From the NCBI GenBank assembly GCA_028023455.1, contig JAQFVV010012402.1, positions 12,444,292-12,508,291 of the forward strand: a DNA stretch of 64,000 bases, read 5' to 3'. A program made the translations under genes and the position numbers. Shown here piece after piece: positions 24,703 to 37,861 of this stretch. The stretch's first letter is position 1; every line of letters starts with the position of its first letter. The notes below the pieces were generated by a model. The model was not told the origin of the DNA. It was given only the letters and a program-made list of their open reading frames with translations, and searched no databases. The DNA is from Epiperipatus broadwayi (taxonomy: Eukaryota > Onychophora > Udeonychophora > Euonychophora > Peripatidae).

Positions 24703-26423
24703 GGTAATTTGGTAAAAGCCTGAAATCCGGGCACGGCCGCTTGGGGCATTGTTTACGTGTCAAAACACATAAAAATGCCGTTTCAGTGGCCGCGGCCTAT
24801 ACAGGCTAATACAACATTTATGTATTGTATTAACCCATTGAGCTAGGCCACTTTACATGACATCGCATAAAAATATTACGGCCTATTTTGTGCTTCGAAG
24901 CTATTTACACGTATTCGTTCTTTTCATAGCTGATTACCGTATCGCTTGAGAGTGTTTAAATTTCAAGGCGGTACGACTTTTTCAAATCTCCATAATAGAG
25001 TAATGTCATTTCGATTTAAAAAATGTTGTTAATTATTAAGAATTGTCATATGGTCCCCACCCTTCCCAAAAAAAATGTCAATATTTAAAAAAATTGGCAA
25101 AGTGTATGTTCGAACAAGCTTCGCCAAAGCTCACGCGCTAAGTCACGTTTCAGCGTGGTGGGGAAAATATTCAAGACCACTAAAAGATCTGAGACAAACG
25201 TGCACTTTTGAAACTTTTCTTCAGATAAATTGCCGAGTACAGAAAGTGTGTGATTGTGTTGTTGTTTTTTTATTTTGTCAGGCACACGTAATGTCCACTT
25301 TTTATTACAGCAATAAAATCGAATAAATAATTTTAAAAAGTCCAAAGTTTGTGTTCTTTTTTTGTTTTTGTTTTTTATTTCATTAGAAATTGACAAGTAT
25401 TTGGATTCAATTTTTTGCAGCGGGGTTAAAATAAATGACAACTTTGGTTGACGTTTTGTTAAGAATAACAAATTACGAAATACACCCCACCCCCACCCCC
25501 AAAAGCAGTTTATTGTAGAAGGCTAAAAAAAAATTAAAAAAAGGTAATTCGAACGAAATAGAAATCAAAGTAAAAGTGAGAAAAAGTTGTTTAAAAAAAA
25601 GAAAAAAAAGGTTAAATTCTTGACTTTTTGGTTACAATTCTTTTTCCGAGTGTGGATGGGGGGTGGGTGTTTGAAAACAATTTTTAAATTGGCAAAAACA
25701 CAAAAGTAAATTTGGATTTAATATTAAGAAAAACAATTATGTCAACTGAAAAGAAATCAAAATTCAAAACAAGTCTCAAAGTTGATTCTTTTTTTTCAGT
25801 GCTGTTAAAATAATTGACTATTTTTGTTGCCTTTTTGTTAATAATAAACAGTACGAATTCTCCCCCTCCCCCGCTCAAAAAACTGTTTCTTGTAGTAGCC
25901 AAAAAAAAAAAAAAAAAGGCTAATTCAAACATAATCTAAATCAAAGTGATAACAAGTTGTGTTTAAAAAAAAAAGTAAAATTAATAATAATAAGAAAAAC
26001 CATTTAGTCAAGCCAAAAAAAAAATAAATAAAAGAAAGGTAGAATTAAGTTCTAAACAAGTCGCAAATAATTGTATTCTATTTTTTCGGCGGTGGGATTC
26101 AAACAAATTTTTTTGACGTCGTGAAACGGTTCGAAGTTTTCAAATGATAAAAAGAAAAAAAATACAATTAGCAAAATTTGTTGAAAAAATATCAGGTTCC
26201 AACAAAAGACCCAAAAAAAATAACGAAAATGAATATCAAAATTTGTTTAATAATAAAGAAATCATGTTCTAAATGAAATAAAAATTATTCGTTTAATCAA
26301 TATTAGAAAAAAAAACGTATTAAAAAAGTTGCAGCGGCCCAATAACGTTATATTTCATTGATTTTGTCTAGCATCAACGCTCCAAGCGGCTTTGCCAGGA
26401 TTTCAGGCATTTACCGGTAATTT
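24703..26423. mobile_element. 1.7-kb DNA transposon with long TIRs, 8-bp target duplication
   Basis: The element is 24711-26415. The left end GGTAAAAGCCTGAAATCC continues GGGCACGGCCGCTTGG. The right end, read inward, is GGTAAATGCCTGAAATCC then TGGCAAAGCCGCTTGG, so the inverted repeats reach about 36 bp with few mismatches. Identical 8-bp flanks GGTAATTT (24703-24710 and 26416-26423) mark the insertion. The left 200-500 bp are clearly more GC-rich than the window. The interior (25300-26300) is A- or T-tract-rich with repeated motifs and no credible transposase. It looks non-autonomous. The 8-bp duplication fits hAT or P-like elements, but the GGTAAA terminus matches none I know. Confidence 0.85.
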
Positions 26424-26654
26424 TTACCATAAACTTATACATACTTAAACATAGTTAACATAAAAATTTAAAAAGTTTGATATATATGTAATAAAGATAA
26501 TTTCCATTAGCATTATCTTTTTACTCATTTTCAAAAAAATATTTTATAAAGCATATAAATTTGAAATAAAATTATATTAAAAAAAAATTATTTGGCAAAG
26601 AAATACTTTAATGAATAGTGTTAGTTACTTAATTACATAGCATGCATATCTGTC

Positions 26655-26830
26655 TATATAGGGAGAGGAAAAGTTTTGTGGCATGATAATGCAGCTGCCC
26701 TGACATGCTTATAATATGGGGTTTGAATATAGGCTTGTCAAAACCTGAAATTTTTTTCAGGTTTCAAACATATTTAGTGAGAAAGTTAAGACCAGGAATT
26801 ATGAAAATGTTAAAATCCTTATTCACTATT
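26655..26830 (+). repeat. tRNA-derived SINE (family 2)
   Basis: An A-box-like segment gtggcatgataatgcagc (26679-26696) and a B-box-like segment ggggtttgaatatagg (26718-26733) sit at tRNA-like spacing. They are followed by an unrelated body with the small inverted repeat aacctgaaat / atttcaggtt split by ttttt. The head differs from the SINE at 15553. Confidence 0.5.
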
Positions 26831-27341
26831 TGAAAACCTATTGTCTCTGCCGATTCTTAGAATGAGGCTATTGGGTTTTTGCTTTGCAGCTGAGATATTT
26901 AAAAAATGTTTCTCTCTATATAAATCCTTTTGTATGTATATTAAATTTCTAATTAATTTTACTAAATCTGTAAGATTTGAGACTATCAATTTAAATAATT
27001 ATTAGTTATAACTACTATTAGATGATCACTAATTAAGTCTACTGAGAAACATAAGTCTTACATTTTTCAGTCTAATATATAAAAGTATGAAGATTAAATG
27101 TTTTATATGTCTATTTGGTTGCCTAGCCACTCACCTATCTAGGTTAATTATACTTAGACAAAAAAATGGAACTCTACTTTTTTATATGTATTTTAAGTAA
27201 ATAGACTGTAAATTAGATAAGGATAAATAATGGAGTAAATTTTCAAATCATCTGAGATGAGATATTAATGATATACATATATATGCACATAATTTTAATG
27301 TTATTTAATTGTTTAATAAAAACATGCTTTGTTTGTTTCAG

Positions 27342-27401
27342 ATTTCAAAAATTGGATTACAATCTTTGAAAACCAAAATGGAAAAACAGAAGATGAAATA
27401 A
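27342..27401 (+). CDS. MLH3: Candidate last exon of MLH3
   Basis: A strong acceptor (tttgtttgtttcag, ending at 27341) opens a phase-0 frame of 19 codons and TAA, matching the phase-0 donor at 9870. The peptide begins ISKIGLQSLKTKMEKQ. It has the K-x-x-L-x-x-L-(K/R) spacing seen just after the CAHGRPS region in other MLH3 proteins (human KPNLTKLRK, recalled). If right, the intron is about 17.5 kb and the C-terminus is shorter than in human. The overlapping frame 27329-27562 is longer, but it runs through the splice acceptor and has no known homologue. Confidence 0.4.
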   Translation: MSKIGLQSLKTKMEKQKMK

Positions 27402-27562
27402 ATGAATTATTTAAAAAATGCATTTCAGAGAAAACGAATAAATTATTTTATATTATGTATATTAGAATAAAAGAATTTGTAAATATTTTACCACAAAAAA
27501 TAAAGTGTAGTTTAATGATATTCTATAATTTTATAAATTCCATAACTGAATTTCAAAAGTGA

Positions 27563-30500
27563 ATGTTAATTACAAAACAAAAACTCTGCTTAGACACACA
27601 TACCTGTCACAAATATTTCAAAATGAGCAAATATGTATTTAGTATATTATATTTAAGGACTCTTTAAACAAACTCTTTCCAGAATCTGATCTGACTTAAT
27701 TAATCTCATTTACAGGAAATAAATTATTTCAGATTTTGTTCATGATCTCCTATTTATAAATAATATACGTACAGAATATGTAATTAATTTATAGAAATAA
27801 GTATAAATATTGTCTTTAATTTTTTATAATAATTATAGACAATATATAAAACGGAATGTATGAGTGCCAAGCACTTAAGTGATCAATTAATTGGGAGCAA
27901 ATTTATTTCAAACAATTTCAAAGTTATTTTATCAATAGACATGTACGGTTCACCCTTTCATTTTGTTTGGAAACCAGACATGCAATACTTGTTTGCTGAT
28001 GGAGGGGAATGGTGCACCAAATGTTTAGCTTGCTAGGATGCCAAAAAACTTACTATGACTCTGTATACATATTTCCCATCTAACCAAAAAAATCATCTAT
28101 TAATATAAAATTATTATCAATGAAGTAATATTTAAAATAAATGTATAGATCAATGTATTTAAATTAACAGAACGTATACTTTAATATTTATTTTAGTAAT
28201 CATATAATTTCAACACATTACCTTCATACTCGTAGTTGAAAATATACATTATTAATGTTATAGTTTAGTCTATTATATATATATACATGATTTTTTTGGC
28301 TAGAGCTATCATTTTAAAAATATATAACAAATTTTTCACATATGGTAAAGTATATTTATTTTCAGATTTGACTAGTGATCAAGATTTATTAGTCTTATGT
28401 CAAAGGTTTGTGAAGAATGTGAGATTGACATGCAAACTGAAGAATCTTAAGTTTTATATGAGATTAGTTATGCCCAATAGCTTCTTTCTTATAGCTTTAA
28501 ATGTAGATCTGTGAAATAACAGGTATGATTATCATTATGAAACATTAAAAATAACTTTATTGATAATTGCAAGATCACAGTGTCATAATGTTTAAGCTTT
28601 CTGTTTCTACTCTGACAATAATTCCTGAAATGAAACCTGGTGATGTCTGGAGGGACATGGTCTAAAATAATTCAATAAGCGTTTTATTTGAACCTTACAA
28701 GTATCAAGTTCATGAAACCTATTGTTATCTATTACTCTTTTTCATACAAAACACAACAATGTTTACAACTTTAAATCGATTCAAAATATTTCTAATTATA
28801 AAATCTAAATATTAACTCACTGTGAATCGAAAGATTTCACGAATGTTGATTTTTAAACGAGTTACTGAACTTAATCAGTGAGTATTTACTAGCTTCATGC
28901 CAAAATGCTTTAGATTTGCCTATATAATTAGAAAGATAGGTAGAAGATGCCGCTCTTTATAATGTTATCTTGTGTTAAGATTTGTAGAGGTCGATCTCAT
29001 GGTAAAATTAAGCAATCAAAAGGCACATAGTGTTAAGGTTAAAGCCTTATATGTATTAAATTTTATTAATGTAAATATTTCTTTACATGTTGGATGTAAA
29101 ACGGTCAATTATATGTCTCATTGATGTCATACTTGACAATTGACAATTTTAGACCATTTTCTAGATATTGCTTTGACAATTTACTCATTAGTTTGTTGCA
29201 CAATTTGAATTACAATTGCTATGTCTGTGTGTGATCTCTATGCTTCAGAACAGACATAGACTTTTGAAAATTATTCCCTGGTAAAAACTAAGAATAGCAC
29301 AACCCGTGGTTGTTATTTAATATACATATGTAATATAAGACCAACACAAAAATTATAAAATATATTATTCTATAAATTATATACAAAAACTCAAGAGGCA
29401 TAAAGAAATCATAATGTAGATCAGTACAACTTATAAGTCCTTAAGCTTGCTTTGGCATGTTTGGAGGCAAGTCTCTTTATGATTGAAATATACCCTCAAG
29501 CAATTCATAATAACATCCAGCATCGGTAGCTTCCATGAGCTAGTTTTTTTTGGTTCCAGAACTCTGGCCCATCTGCACTAGTTATTAGGTGTTTAAATTC
29601 CTTCGCATTTAATTAATGATACCATCTCAGCTCATGCTGACATCAGTTAGTATTTCTTTTATTTGTTGAGGCATTCAGTTTCAGTCAAATCCTTTACTTT
29701 CAACTAATATGCTTAATTAATTATTTCCTTTAAGTATTTCTCTTGGTATTTTAAGAATCTAATTAATCTTGTTTTATCTTTTGGTCCCAATTAATGTAAT
29801 TATAATAGTTAATCTTTTTATAAATCACAACTCTTACCAACTGATTTAGAAAGTTTTATTCCAACTATATTTTTCACTGCAATTTGTATAGCTTATATTT
29901 CAAAATTTATGTGTATGCATTTTAACATATACACACAACCATATATGCATAGATAACTATCTCCAAACATACAAAAAAAAAAAAATTGTAACAAAGAGAT
30001 ATCAGTAAACAGTTAAGGAACATCCAATATACAGTTGGCTATATCAACAATAGCAATATTCCTAGGATTTCCCAAACTTGTCAAAATTTACATTCAAGGA
30101 TACCTATTCCAAAATGGGGACTCTTAAAACAATTACTATGGTATTTTTGATAGCATGGTGTATTCCATTCACTAACAAAATTAGTAATATATTTGAAATT
30201 AATTAATTTAGTAATTTCATTATTTTGTAAATAACAGACTATATTTTGAAAGTTTATAAAGTACTTTTCTTTCAAAAGAAAACAAGTTGAAAAATTTTAA
30301 ACATTGGCAGACCATGAGCGATGATATGGATATTTAATATTGCTTGATTATGCATATTCAGTATCATTAATTTAGGATCATTCGTTCCTAAGCTTTGGAA
30401 AATTATGTCATTTAGTAGTAGACTTCTTATTGGGGATCTCTTGTGCTTTTAAAGTATCTCAGAATATTGGACATGAACAAGTATTTAAAAAAAAATGCCT

Positions 30501-30760
30501 TGTGTGATTGAGCCCATTGTTAAAGTGGCATATTCTAGAACTAACAGTTCTTGAATAGATTCTCAGGTCAGTCTAGAAAAACAAAGTTGGATCACTGGTG
30601 AACTGTTGTATTTAATAGCCATTTGAATGTTTAAAAATCATATAATCCCCAAGCAATTAACCATAATATTTTATTAATAATTTCAATTTCTGTAGATAGA
30701 AATTTGTGTGTTATATATATAACTTTACTAGTAACATTTATAACAATTTTTACTAATAAG
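27563..30760. other. AT-rich intergenic stretch with faint coding-like relics
   Basis: No intact gene. A + strand stretch near 27935-28035 reads DMYGSPFHFVWKPDMQYLFA and a - strand stretch near 29640-29480 reads FKHLITSADGPEFWNQKKLA. Both look like short decayed coding segments of unknown origin, probably transposon remains. Confidence 0.3.
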
Positions 30761-30762
30761 TG

Positions 30763-30790
30763 ATATATATATATGTGTGTGTGTGTGTAA
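30763..30790. repeat. (TA)n(TG)n microsatellite
   Basis: A simple tatatatatatgtgtgtgtgtgtg run. Confidence 0.9.
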
Positions 30791-33600
30791 CACAGACAAA
30801 AATTTCTACTGAGGCAAAGAACCACAAGTATGTACATATAATGCCCATATTCCATATTATTTAATTCCATTAATAATGAAGATGAAAAATCTGTTTCTTT
30901 ATAGCAAAAAAAAAAGAATTATTTTATTTATATTTTATTTGGTCTTAAAAAATAGATAAATAACTTGAAATAAATTAGTCTAATAACTAATGGAAAGTTT
31001 TCAATAAGATACAGAATGAACAACTTGAAATGTTATCAATAAAAGAATTGTTAAAAAGCTATTTAGAAAACTGGTTAAATTTTACTATCTTTGGATGTTT
31101 TTACATTGGATAATGAATGGAAATTTAAATTCTGAAATAATTGTTTATATTTATAAAAATAATTCTTATAATTTAAAGGATAAATTTATATATTTTTAAA
31201 AACGTATGTATATACATTATATAGGTTCATGTATCATTTATATATATATAATTTATATTTTAAGAACAAATTAATTGAAATGAAATGTATATGCATTAAA
31301 TCTATATCAGTGTACTATTTATTGTTAAAATAGTACTTGGTCAAGAAATTTAAGGCACATAATAATTGATAATTTGAATATCTTTGTATTATTAGACACA
31401 TGTGCATGTGTCTAAACCATAATTTAAGTATCTTATTACGTTTTCAAATTATTGAAATTAATACATGTAATATTTGTAAATAAATCCGAATCAAAATATA
31501 ATTCATATTCTTAAAGAATATTTATGTCGGAACATTATTTACTATTATTGTAGTAGAGACACTATAACCAGTATAATGAAAAGCAGATATTATAACTTAA
31601 ACTACATTTTCCTGTATCGAATTGTAAGTAAATTACATGAATAAAAACACTTAAAAGACATACAAAAGAATAGATATCTTAACATATATAGTAATCACAA
31701 ATTACACTGTACCAAACTTCAACTATGCACTATTTAAAGAAAAATAAAAAAAACTATTAAAATTTACAAATTTTACTACATTGGCAGTCATTTTTCTTTC
31801 TCTGAGTGCCATACACAATTATATATATATAAATAAAAAAAAATCAGTTTATATTGAAAGCATATATATTCTTTATTATCCTTTCAGAATTTGATGTGGT
31901 TGTATTTTACATTATAAATCCTTGAACATGCTAAAAATTTGTTTTAAAATTGACAAAATAATCCTAATTTTTTGATAAGATCACTATTGTTTTTATGAGA
32001 AAAAAGTTATTGAAAAATATATATTGTCTAGAGTATTTGTTTTATTTTAAAAATAAGGTAGGTCGTTTTTCTTATTCATATTGCATGAATAAATACATAG
32101 TAAAATATTGTTAAAAGATTGTTTTGATGACAAGTTGAGATTGTATTGTCTAGGTGTTGACTGATTTTAATGATTTCAGTAAAATATATACAATCTTGTT
32201 TCTTGATTTATTAATAACTTATTTTTAAACTTTGTTTATACTATAATCTTGATTTATATTACTACTACACATATAAAACAGCATCAGTGTTATATAAATG
32301 TGTGTATGTTGAAAAGTACTGTATACTTGCAATTTAATAGACAATAGGTATTCTAATCACTTTATCAACAAAGGTGAGCTATTATATGCTATATACGTTG
32401 TGAGGCAGGCTTGGAATAAAATATAATGTTAGCAAATTAATGTAAATATACACATACTTAAAAGTAGAGAATGCTTTTGTTTTAAAATTCAACGAAAATG
32501 TTTTTAAAGGATTTTTTGTTGTGTGTGAAAATTTTTGTTAATGAGTTTTGCTCATAATTTAATAAAACCTTTTTAAAAAAAAAATAATTAAATTCCCTAT
32601 AGTATTATGCAACAGCTACAGTTTAAAAAAGTGTCCAATTTTATTGTGTTTCAGTTTAATTAGCAGATATTTTCCTCTCTCCCATCCTTTATCAGTTAGG
32701 AATTTAAATATACAGCAATATAAATGTCAGTAAGAATTTTTTGAAACTGCCAAATTAAAAAAAAACAAAAACGCTATACTTAAAGCAATTTAATTATATG
32801 TATTATAATGGAAATAATACACATATTTTCTGTAAATAGCTGGTTTGTGAAAACTGATAATAAAATGCGAATATATTTGATATTAAAATCAGGAAACCCA
32901 TTATTAAGCAGTTATAACATGGACTAAAATATTTAAAGTGTTTTATTTACAAAAATTTTTATTTATATATATTTTGATAGATGTTAACAGTAGATATATG
33001 GCCCCACTGTACTAATTAAAATTATTAATCGTTCTAAATTATTACAGCGTATTCATTTAATATTTCTTCTACACATATTTCAACAGTATTTTGCTGGCTA
33101 GGAAACTAATACCAGCCAACAACAGAATTTAATGTGTTTGTGTGGATTCAATTCTCTTTACAATTATGTAAATGCCTTGAGTTAAGAATTACTTTAATAA
33201 GTAATTGCTCTATAATAATTTTAAGAGTAATTTTAAAATCCATATCCCTTATTCACGATATACGATTATCATTTTATTTATGGCAGTACATTTATGGCAC
33301 CAGATAGCCCTGAATTAAGATCATCATCATCATAGTCGCGGTATCTATCATCATAACATTTTTTATAGTTTGACATATATTTAGTTATGTATAATGCAAC
33401 GATTCTTTTGCTTATTGATGATGATTAATTTTTATATTATACAGTATTTTCATATAAATGCATCTTTGGTCAAAATTTTTCTAACATCACTGGCTAATAA
33501 AAAAAAATTTGTTTTTTTTAAACTTAATCACAAACCTAAGTCTATTAATATATTACTTCCAAAATATTATGTACCTTTTTGTAAATCATATTTTAAATTG
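30791..33600. other. AT-rich stretch, no gene seen
   Basis: Nothing recognisable on either strand beyond simple repeats, for example an ATC run near 33322-33332 and a small palindrome acacatgtgcatgtgt near 31397. Confidence 0.5.
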
Positions 33601-35650
33601 GAATAATATAATTATCAGCATACTTATGTAAAGAAGCCACATAATACTTCTTATTTGTGCTTTCAATCAATTAAAATTTTGCCATCAAATTTACATCTTA
33701 TCTTGATCCCTGTTTAAGCGGCCTCTAAACAGTTCCAATGACTATCACAAATATTCAAAGTTGCAGCTAGTATACATCTGTTTAACATCAGTTTTCATTT
33801 TAAAACTGATTTTCTATGCACACTAGTAATACTTCCTCTCATTCCTACATGTACAATGTAACATGAGGTAACTTTGGTGGACAATTGGCTTATTTCAAAC
33901 AATGCCACAAATCTGTTTGATATATAAATCATTCCTTTGTTCCCAAAACTGTTCATGCATTTGACTGGTAACAAAAATTATGTCTACAGCAAGTATTTCT
34001 TGATACTCTAAAATAACACTGAATTGCTAAAACTATTTACCTATAACTGGAAGCAATTTATTTAACAAAAGTTTTGAAAGTATCTTGGGTAAAGTGAACA
34101 ACAATGATGTATGATGATAATTATAGCAATCTTGTCCATTTCCTTTATTTTTAAAAATTGAAACAATAGCAATACCATTAAGATCTGGCAACATAGCTGC
34201 ATTTTTAAAAAGTCCAAATTTTTTAAGCTAACACACCACTTTTGTATTTTAAAACATCTTTAGATATTTGATCAGAACCAATAGTTTTTCCTTTCTTGCG
34301 ACTGCAAAGAGCTGAATATCTATGTCCAAATTTTTATTAGTAAATAAAAAGTATATATCATTAAAAGTCATTACCATTTCTCAATAGATGATTAAAATAT
34401 ATCTTTCACAATATCATTATCATCATATAAGGAGTGCCACTGTTGGATTGGATTATGATACGTTTTTCAGATCCATGTTATTTTCACTGCATCAAAAAAA
34501 TGTAAAGTGACCAAGATCAGTAAATGTCTCTCCTTGCAGTTTTAATTCATCAATCATATTTAAGCCTTCTTGTAAGTAGTTGAACTTTTACATTTGAATC
34601 TCTATATTGATTAAGAAGCTCCACATTAAAGTAGAAAATGCCATCTTTCCTTTTAATCAATTAGAAAAGATTTCATTGCATTCATAATTCACTCCTTAAG
34701 AGAATTCCTTGCCTCACTACTATAATAATTCTAAAAGTCCAAATTAATAATGTGTTTAAGAATTGTTGAAATTTAGCACACATTCTAAATGCTACTAATG
34801 AACAAAACATCAAATTTCTTGTGCAAGTAATTGGAATAAAGCCTATTTTTTAATACAAGTATCATTTTAATCTTGAGTTTTTAATTGATGACTTCACATT
34901 CTGTACTTGTAAGTGCATCTATAATATTAATTTCTCTTGCATACTGATTCCTGACTATAATATAATCTATTAGATGTCACTGCTTTGAAATTGAATGCAT
35001 CCATGTCCTTTTATGGCACTTTACCTGACAAAGTATTTGTGATAGTCAATCCATGAGCTGTGTAAAATTTAATAACTGCAGATCAGTACAATTATTTCCA
35101 ACAACTTTTGGACAAAATTTACTCTTTGTATATTAAAGTTTTCAAGAAGAAAAAAAAACCTAATGGTATTGAGATATTAGTGTTACCCAGCAAAGAAATT
35201 CTTTCTCTGAATCAGATGTAGGGATATATCACTAACAAAATACACAAGCCAAATTATAATACTATTAACTTTTTATTGATAGCTCTAAGAATTCCAAGAA
35301 TGGAAGATATTAAATTAAAATTTACAGAAAATTCAACATCATACAATCAGGATGATCTGTGCTTCTAAAAAAACTTATAGTCATCTACTTTTTTTATTAA
35401 AACTTTCATTCCTTGGAATACAAGTTAAATTATTATCAATCTTACGTCTTGACAACACCTTAGTTATCAGTGCTGTATGAAACACTATTTTTAAACCATC
35501 CTTTCTATTTCCAACTTCTAAAATAGGCAGGAATCCCTGAATAAAGCTATTTAAACATACAAATTTTTCCAAGTCAAAACTTCTCCTAAATCCAATTACA
35601 ACCTGACTCATTAGCGACTGTGCTGCCTTGAGCAAATATCACAATTTAAT
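33600..35650 (-). pseudogene. Decayed LINE with endonuclease and reverse transcriptase
   Basis: Read on the - strand from 35635, the first part resembles an APE-type endonuclease. There is an open 84-codon frame at 35635-35381 with a 'GNRKDGLKIVFHTALI' segment like the GVGF(A)I block. Further on, near 34330-34110, it reads RKKGKTIGSDQISKDVLKY and IVSIFKNKGNGQDCYNY, the 'GPDGIPxEVLKY' and 'IFKNKGDRxDCxNYRGISLL' blocks of LINE reverse transcriptases. A 'KILSKLLLNKLLP' segment and a TKAFDT-region equivalent follow. Near 33615 is KYADN in place of YADD. Stops and frameshifts run throughout. It lies downstream of the 3' end of XPO5 and is not a host gene. The clade is left open. Confidence 0.7.
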
Positions 35651-37711
35651 CAGTCCTTGTCATTGCTTTTTTATTCTTAAGGGTTTGAGACAAAAAAAAA
35701 GGGAATTGGAGTCAGAATTGTTGTGCATGAAGTTAAGGATAGAAATGTGGTTGCACAAACAAATCCATTGTCACAATTAGAATAGGAAGTTAACCAATAG
35801 CATGAGACATTTATGGTATGTAGGCCCTACATTAATTTAAGTCATTAAAGTCAATGAAAAGAGAAGTCAGAAACATTACCTAGCCTATGATGAATCAATA
35901 TATTTTCCTATAAGATAGTAGGAGATATCTCTTGATTGAGCTCTTTTATTAATTGATCACAATTAATCTTTATATCTATTATTTTCAGTATTCACAATCT
36001 GTGTACACAGTAATCTAAGTTCAGCATTCAACAATATATGCATTATGAAAGATCACCCCCCCCCCCACTATTGTAAGCATTTTTGGCTATAAACTTGAAA
36101 AAAAAAAAAAATGACACCATTATGTAAAATCTTAAAAATATATATATATATAGACAAGTATTCTTTCAAAAAGTTCAATACAAACAAAAAAAAAATGTAA
36201 ATGACAGAAAAACTTACAATATAGATGTCCTTAATAACCTTCACTCATATTCTTGAAACACAGGTATAAAGACAACACAAAAGACAAGATGCCTTTTATG
36301 CATAACTAGGCCTCACCAGTGGTCCAGGTCACAATCTCTCATATACATCTTTATCATATGTTGAGTGTTTGTTAGCAGAAAATTATTACATTTTGATATG
36401 TGTCAAACTTACTCCACTCACAACTTTGACATGATCCAATCTAGATAAATACATTAATGATTATCACTAATCATTTATTAAACTAGAGATTATCTCTAGC
36501 CCAGATATAAACTTTAAGCCTCAATTAGATTAATATTTGTTTTTAATTACGCATACGTTGAATATTTCTCTTTTACCATGCATAATATCTTTTATAGATA
36601 TATGTAATAGACTTCACAGTCTTGAAACACATGAATAAAGACAAATGACCCCCCAAGATGCATTAGTCTTAAATACTGAATAGCACTTTGATTGTCTTTC
36701 TAATTCCCTAGAATACGAGAGTAAGTTGCTTTAATAGAAGCAAAAATAATCAGGAAGACTTTATTTTAATTATTTTTACCACCATTTCAATTAAAGTTTT
36801 GTCAAAATAATTCATAAAAATTTATAGTAGTATCTTTGTACTATTCCAGAACTGCTCTTAAAAGCATATGTTAATGTAAGCAGAGAAGGTTATGTGATAT
36901 TTATTAACACCATAGCACATTCAATAAAACTTTTTATTTTATAGTAATGGTGGTTTCATATAATGCTAGTAAAAATATCATACTTATTTATAGAAAAGTG
37001 AAAGCAATAAAGTAATAATCATAAAATTATAATTACATAATTGTAAATATTTATTTTTAAAAAAAAAAACACTTCTTTTAGATAAAAAGAAAATATTTAT
37101 ATATAGTCATAAGTTAACAATTTCATATTTAAACAGTTTTGAACTCTACCATCTGTATATAGTGCTAAATTGAAATTTCACATATTTACAAAATATTTTA
37201 AATATACTTTTTTATTTAATTTTTTTTAAAAAACATTTTATAAATTATTCCAGTTATCAGCTTTTTCTAAATATACATTTCTTATTATAAAACAATGAAG
37301 TCAAAATTTCTATTCTTTCATTTTTTTACTAATGATGCCATCTTAGTTACTGTAAATATTTCCTTGCCTATTAACTTATAAAAAGCAATTGTGTAAAAAA
37401 AAAAAAAAAACGACTACAAGTTATTTAAAGTTTCTTTTTGTATATATATTTTCAAATTGACTAAGATTACAGTAACTTACAGGTCTTTCTATTTTACTAA
37501 ATAAAAATAGGCACTATAAAAAAATTTTAAATAAAAATTATTAATTTTTTTTTCACAATAACTTCACTGTCTTGAAGAAAAAAAACTTCACAATCACAAT
37601 GTCTCTTGACAATATGAACGTGAAATATACATTCATTAAAAATGTGCATTGAACGATATGTCTACAACAAAGACTTGTATGAAATAATATCAAGAATAAA
37701 AAAAAATGTCT
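35651..37711. other. Intergenic region and XPO5 3' UTR
   Basis: It contains poly-C (36055-36067), poly-A tracts and a TA run (36140-36151). A diverged direct repeat around 36250-36290 and 36610-36660 shares 'cttgaaacacaggtataaagac'-like sequence. On the - strand, AATAAA at 37216-37211 is a plausible polyadenylation signal about 500 bases after the XPO5 stop; this is not proven. Confidence 0.4.
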
Positions 37712-37861
37712 TCATTTTTCTCTTGATCCAAATAGAGATGATAAACTCATATTATGTGATACCATTTCATCCAGACTGTGAGTAATTGCTTTAGGAGGTT
37801 TAAATAATGGTTTAAGATTAACAATGTGGGAATCTTTTCGAAATTGCTGACCAATATTTTT
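37712..37861 (-). CDS. XPO5: XPO5 last exon with stop codon
   Basis: 150 bp, encoding 49 residues and TGA. It starts KNIGQQFRKDSHIVNLKP after an acceptor ending ttgtag and ends SSLFGSREK. The final 'LSSLF' resembles the aliphatic 'LATIF' end of vertebrate XPO5. Confidence 0.93.
   Translation of the reverse strand, partial: KNIGQQFRKDSHIVNLKPLFKPPKAITHSLDEMVSHNMSLSSLFGSREK

Noticed and set aside
25085-25471. 128-codon open frame inside the GGTAAA element
   Set aside because: It spans A/T-tract repeats on the opposite strand of another open frame, with no domain or compositional support. I do not accept it as a transposase.
27329-27562. Open frame starting DFKNWITIFENQNGKTEDE
   Set aside because: It reads through a strong splice acceptor, has lysine/asparagine/isoleucine-rich AT-driven composition and no known homologue. 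The phase-0 frame of the same segment fits MLH3 better.
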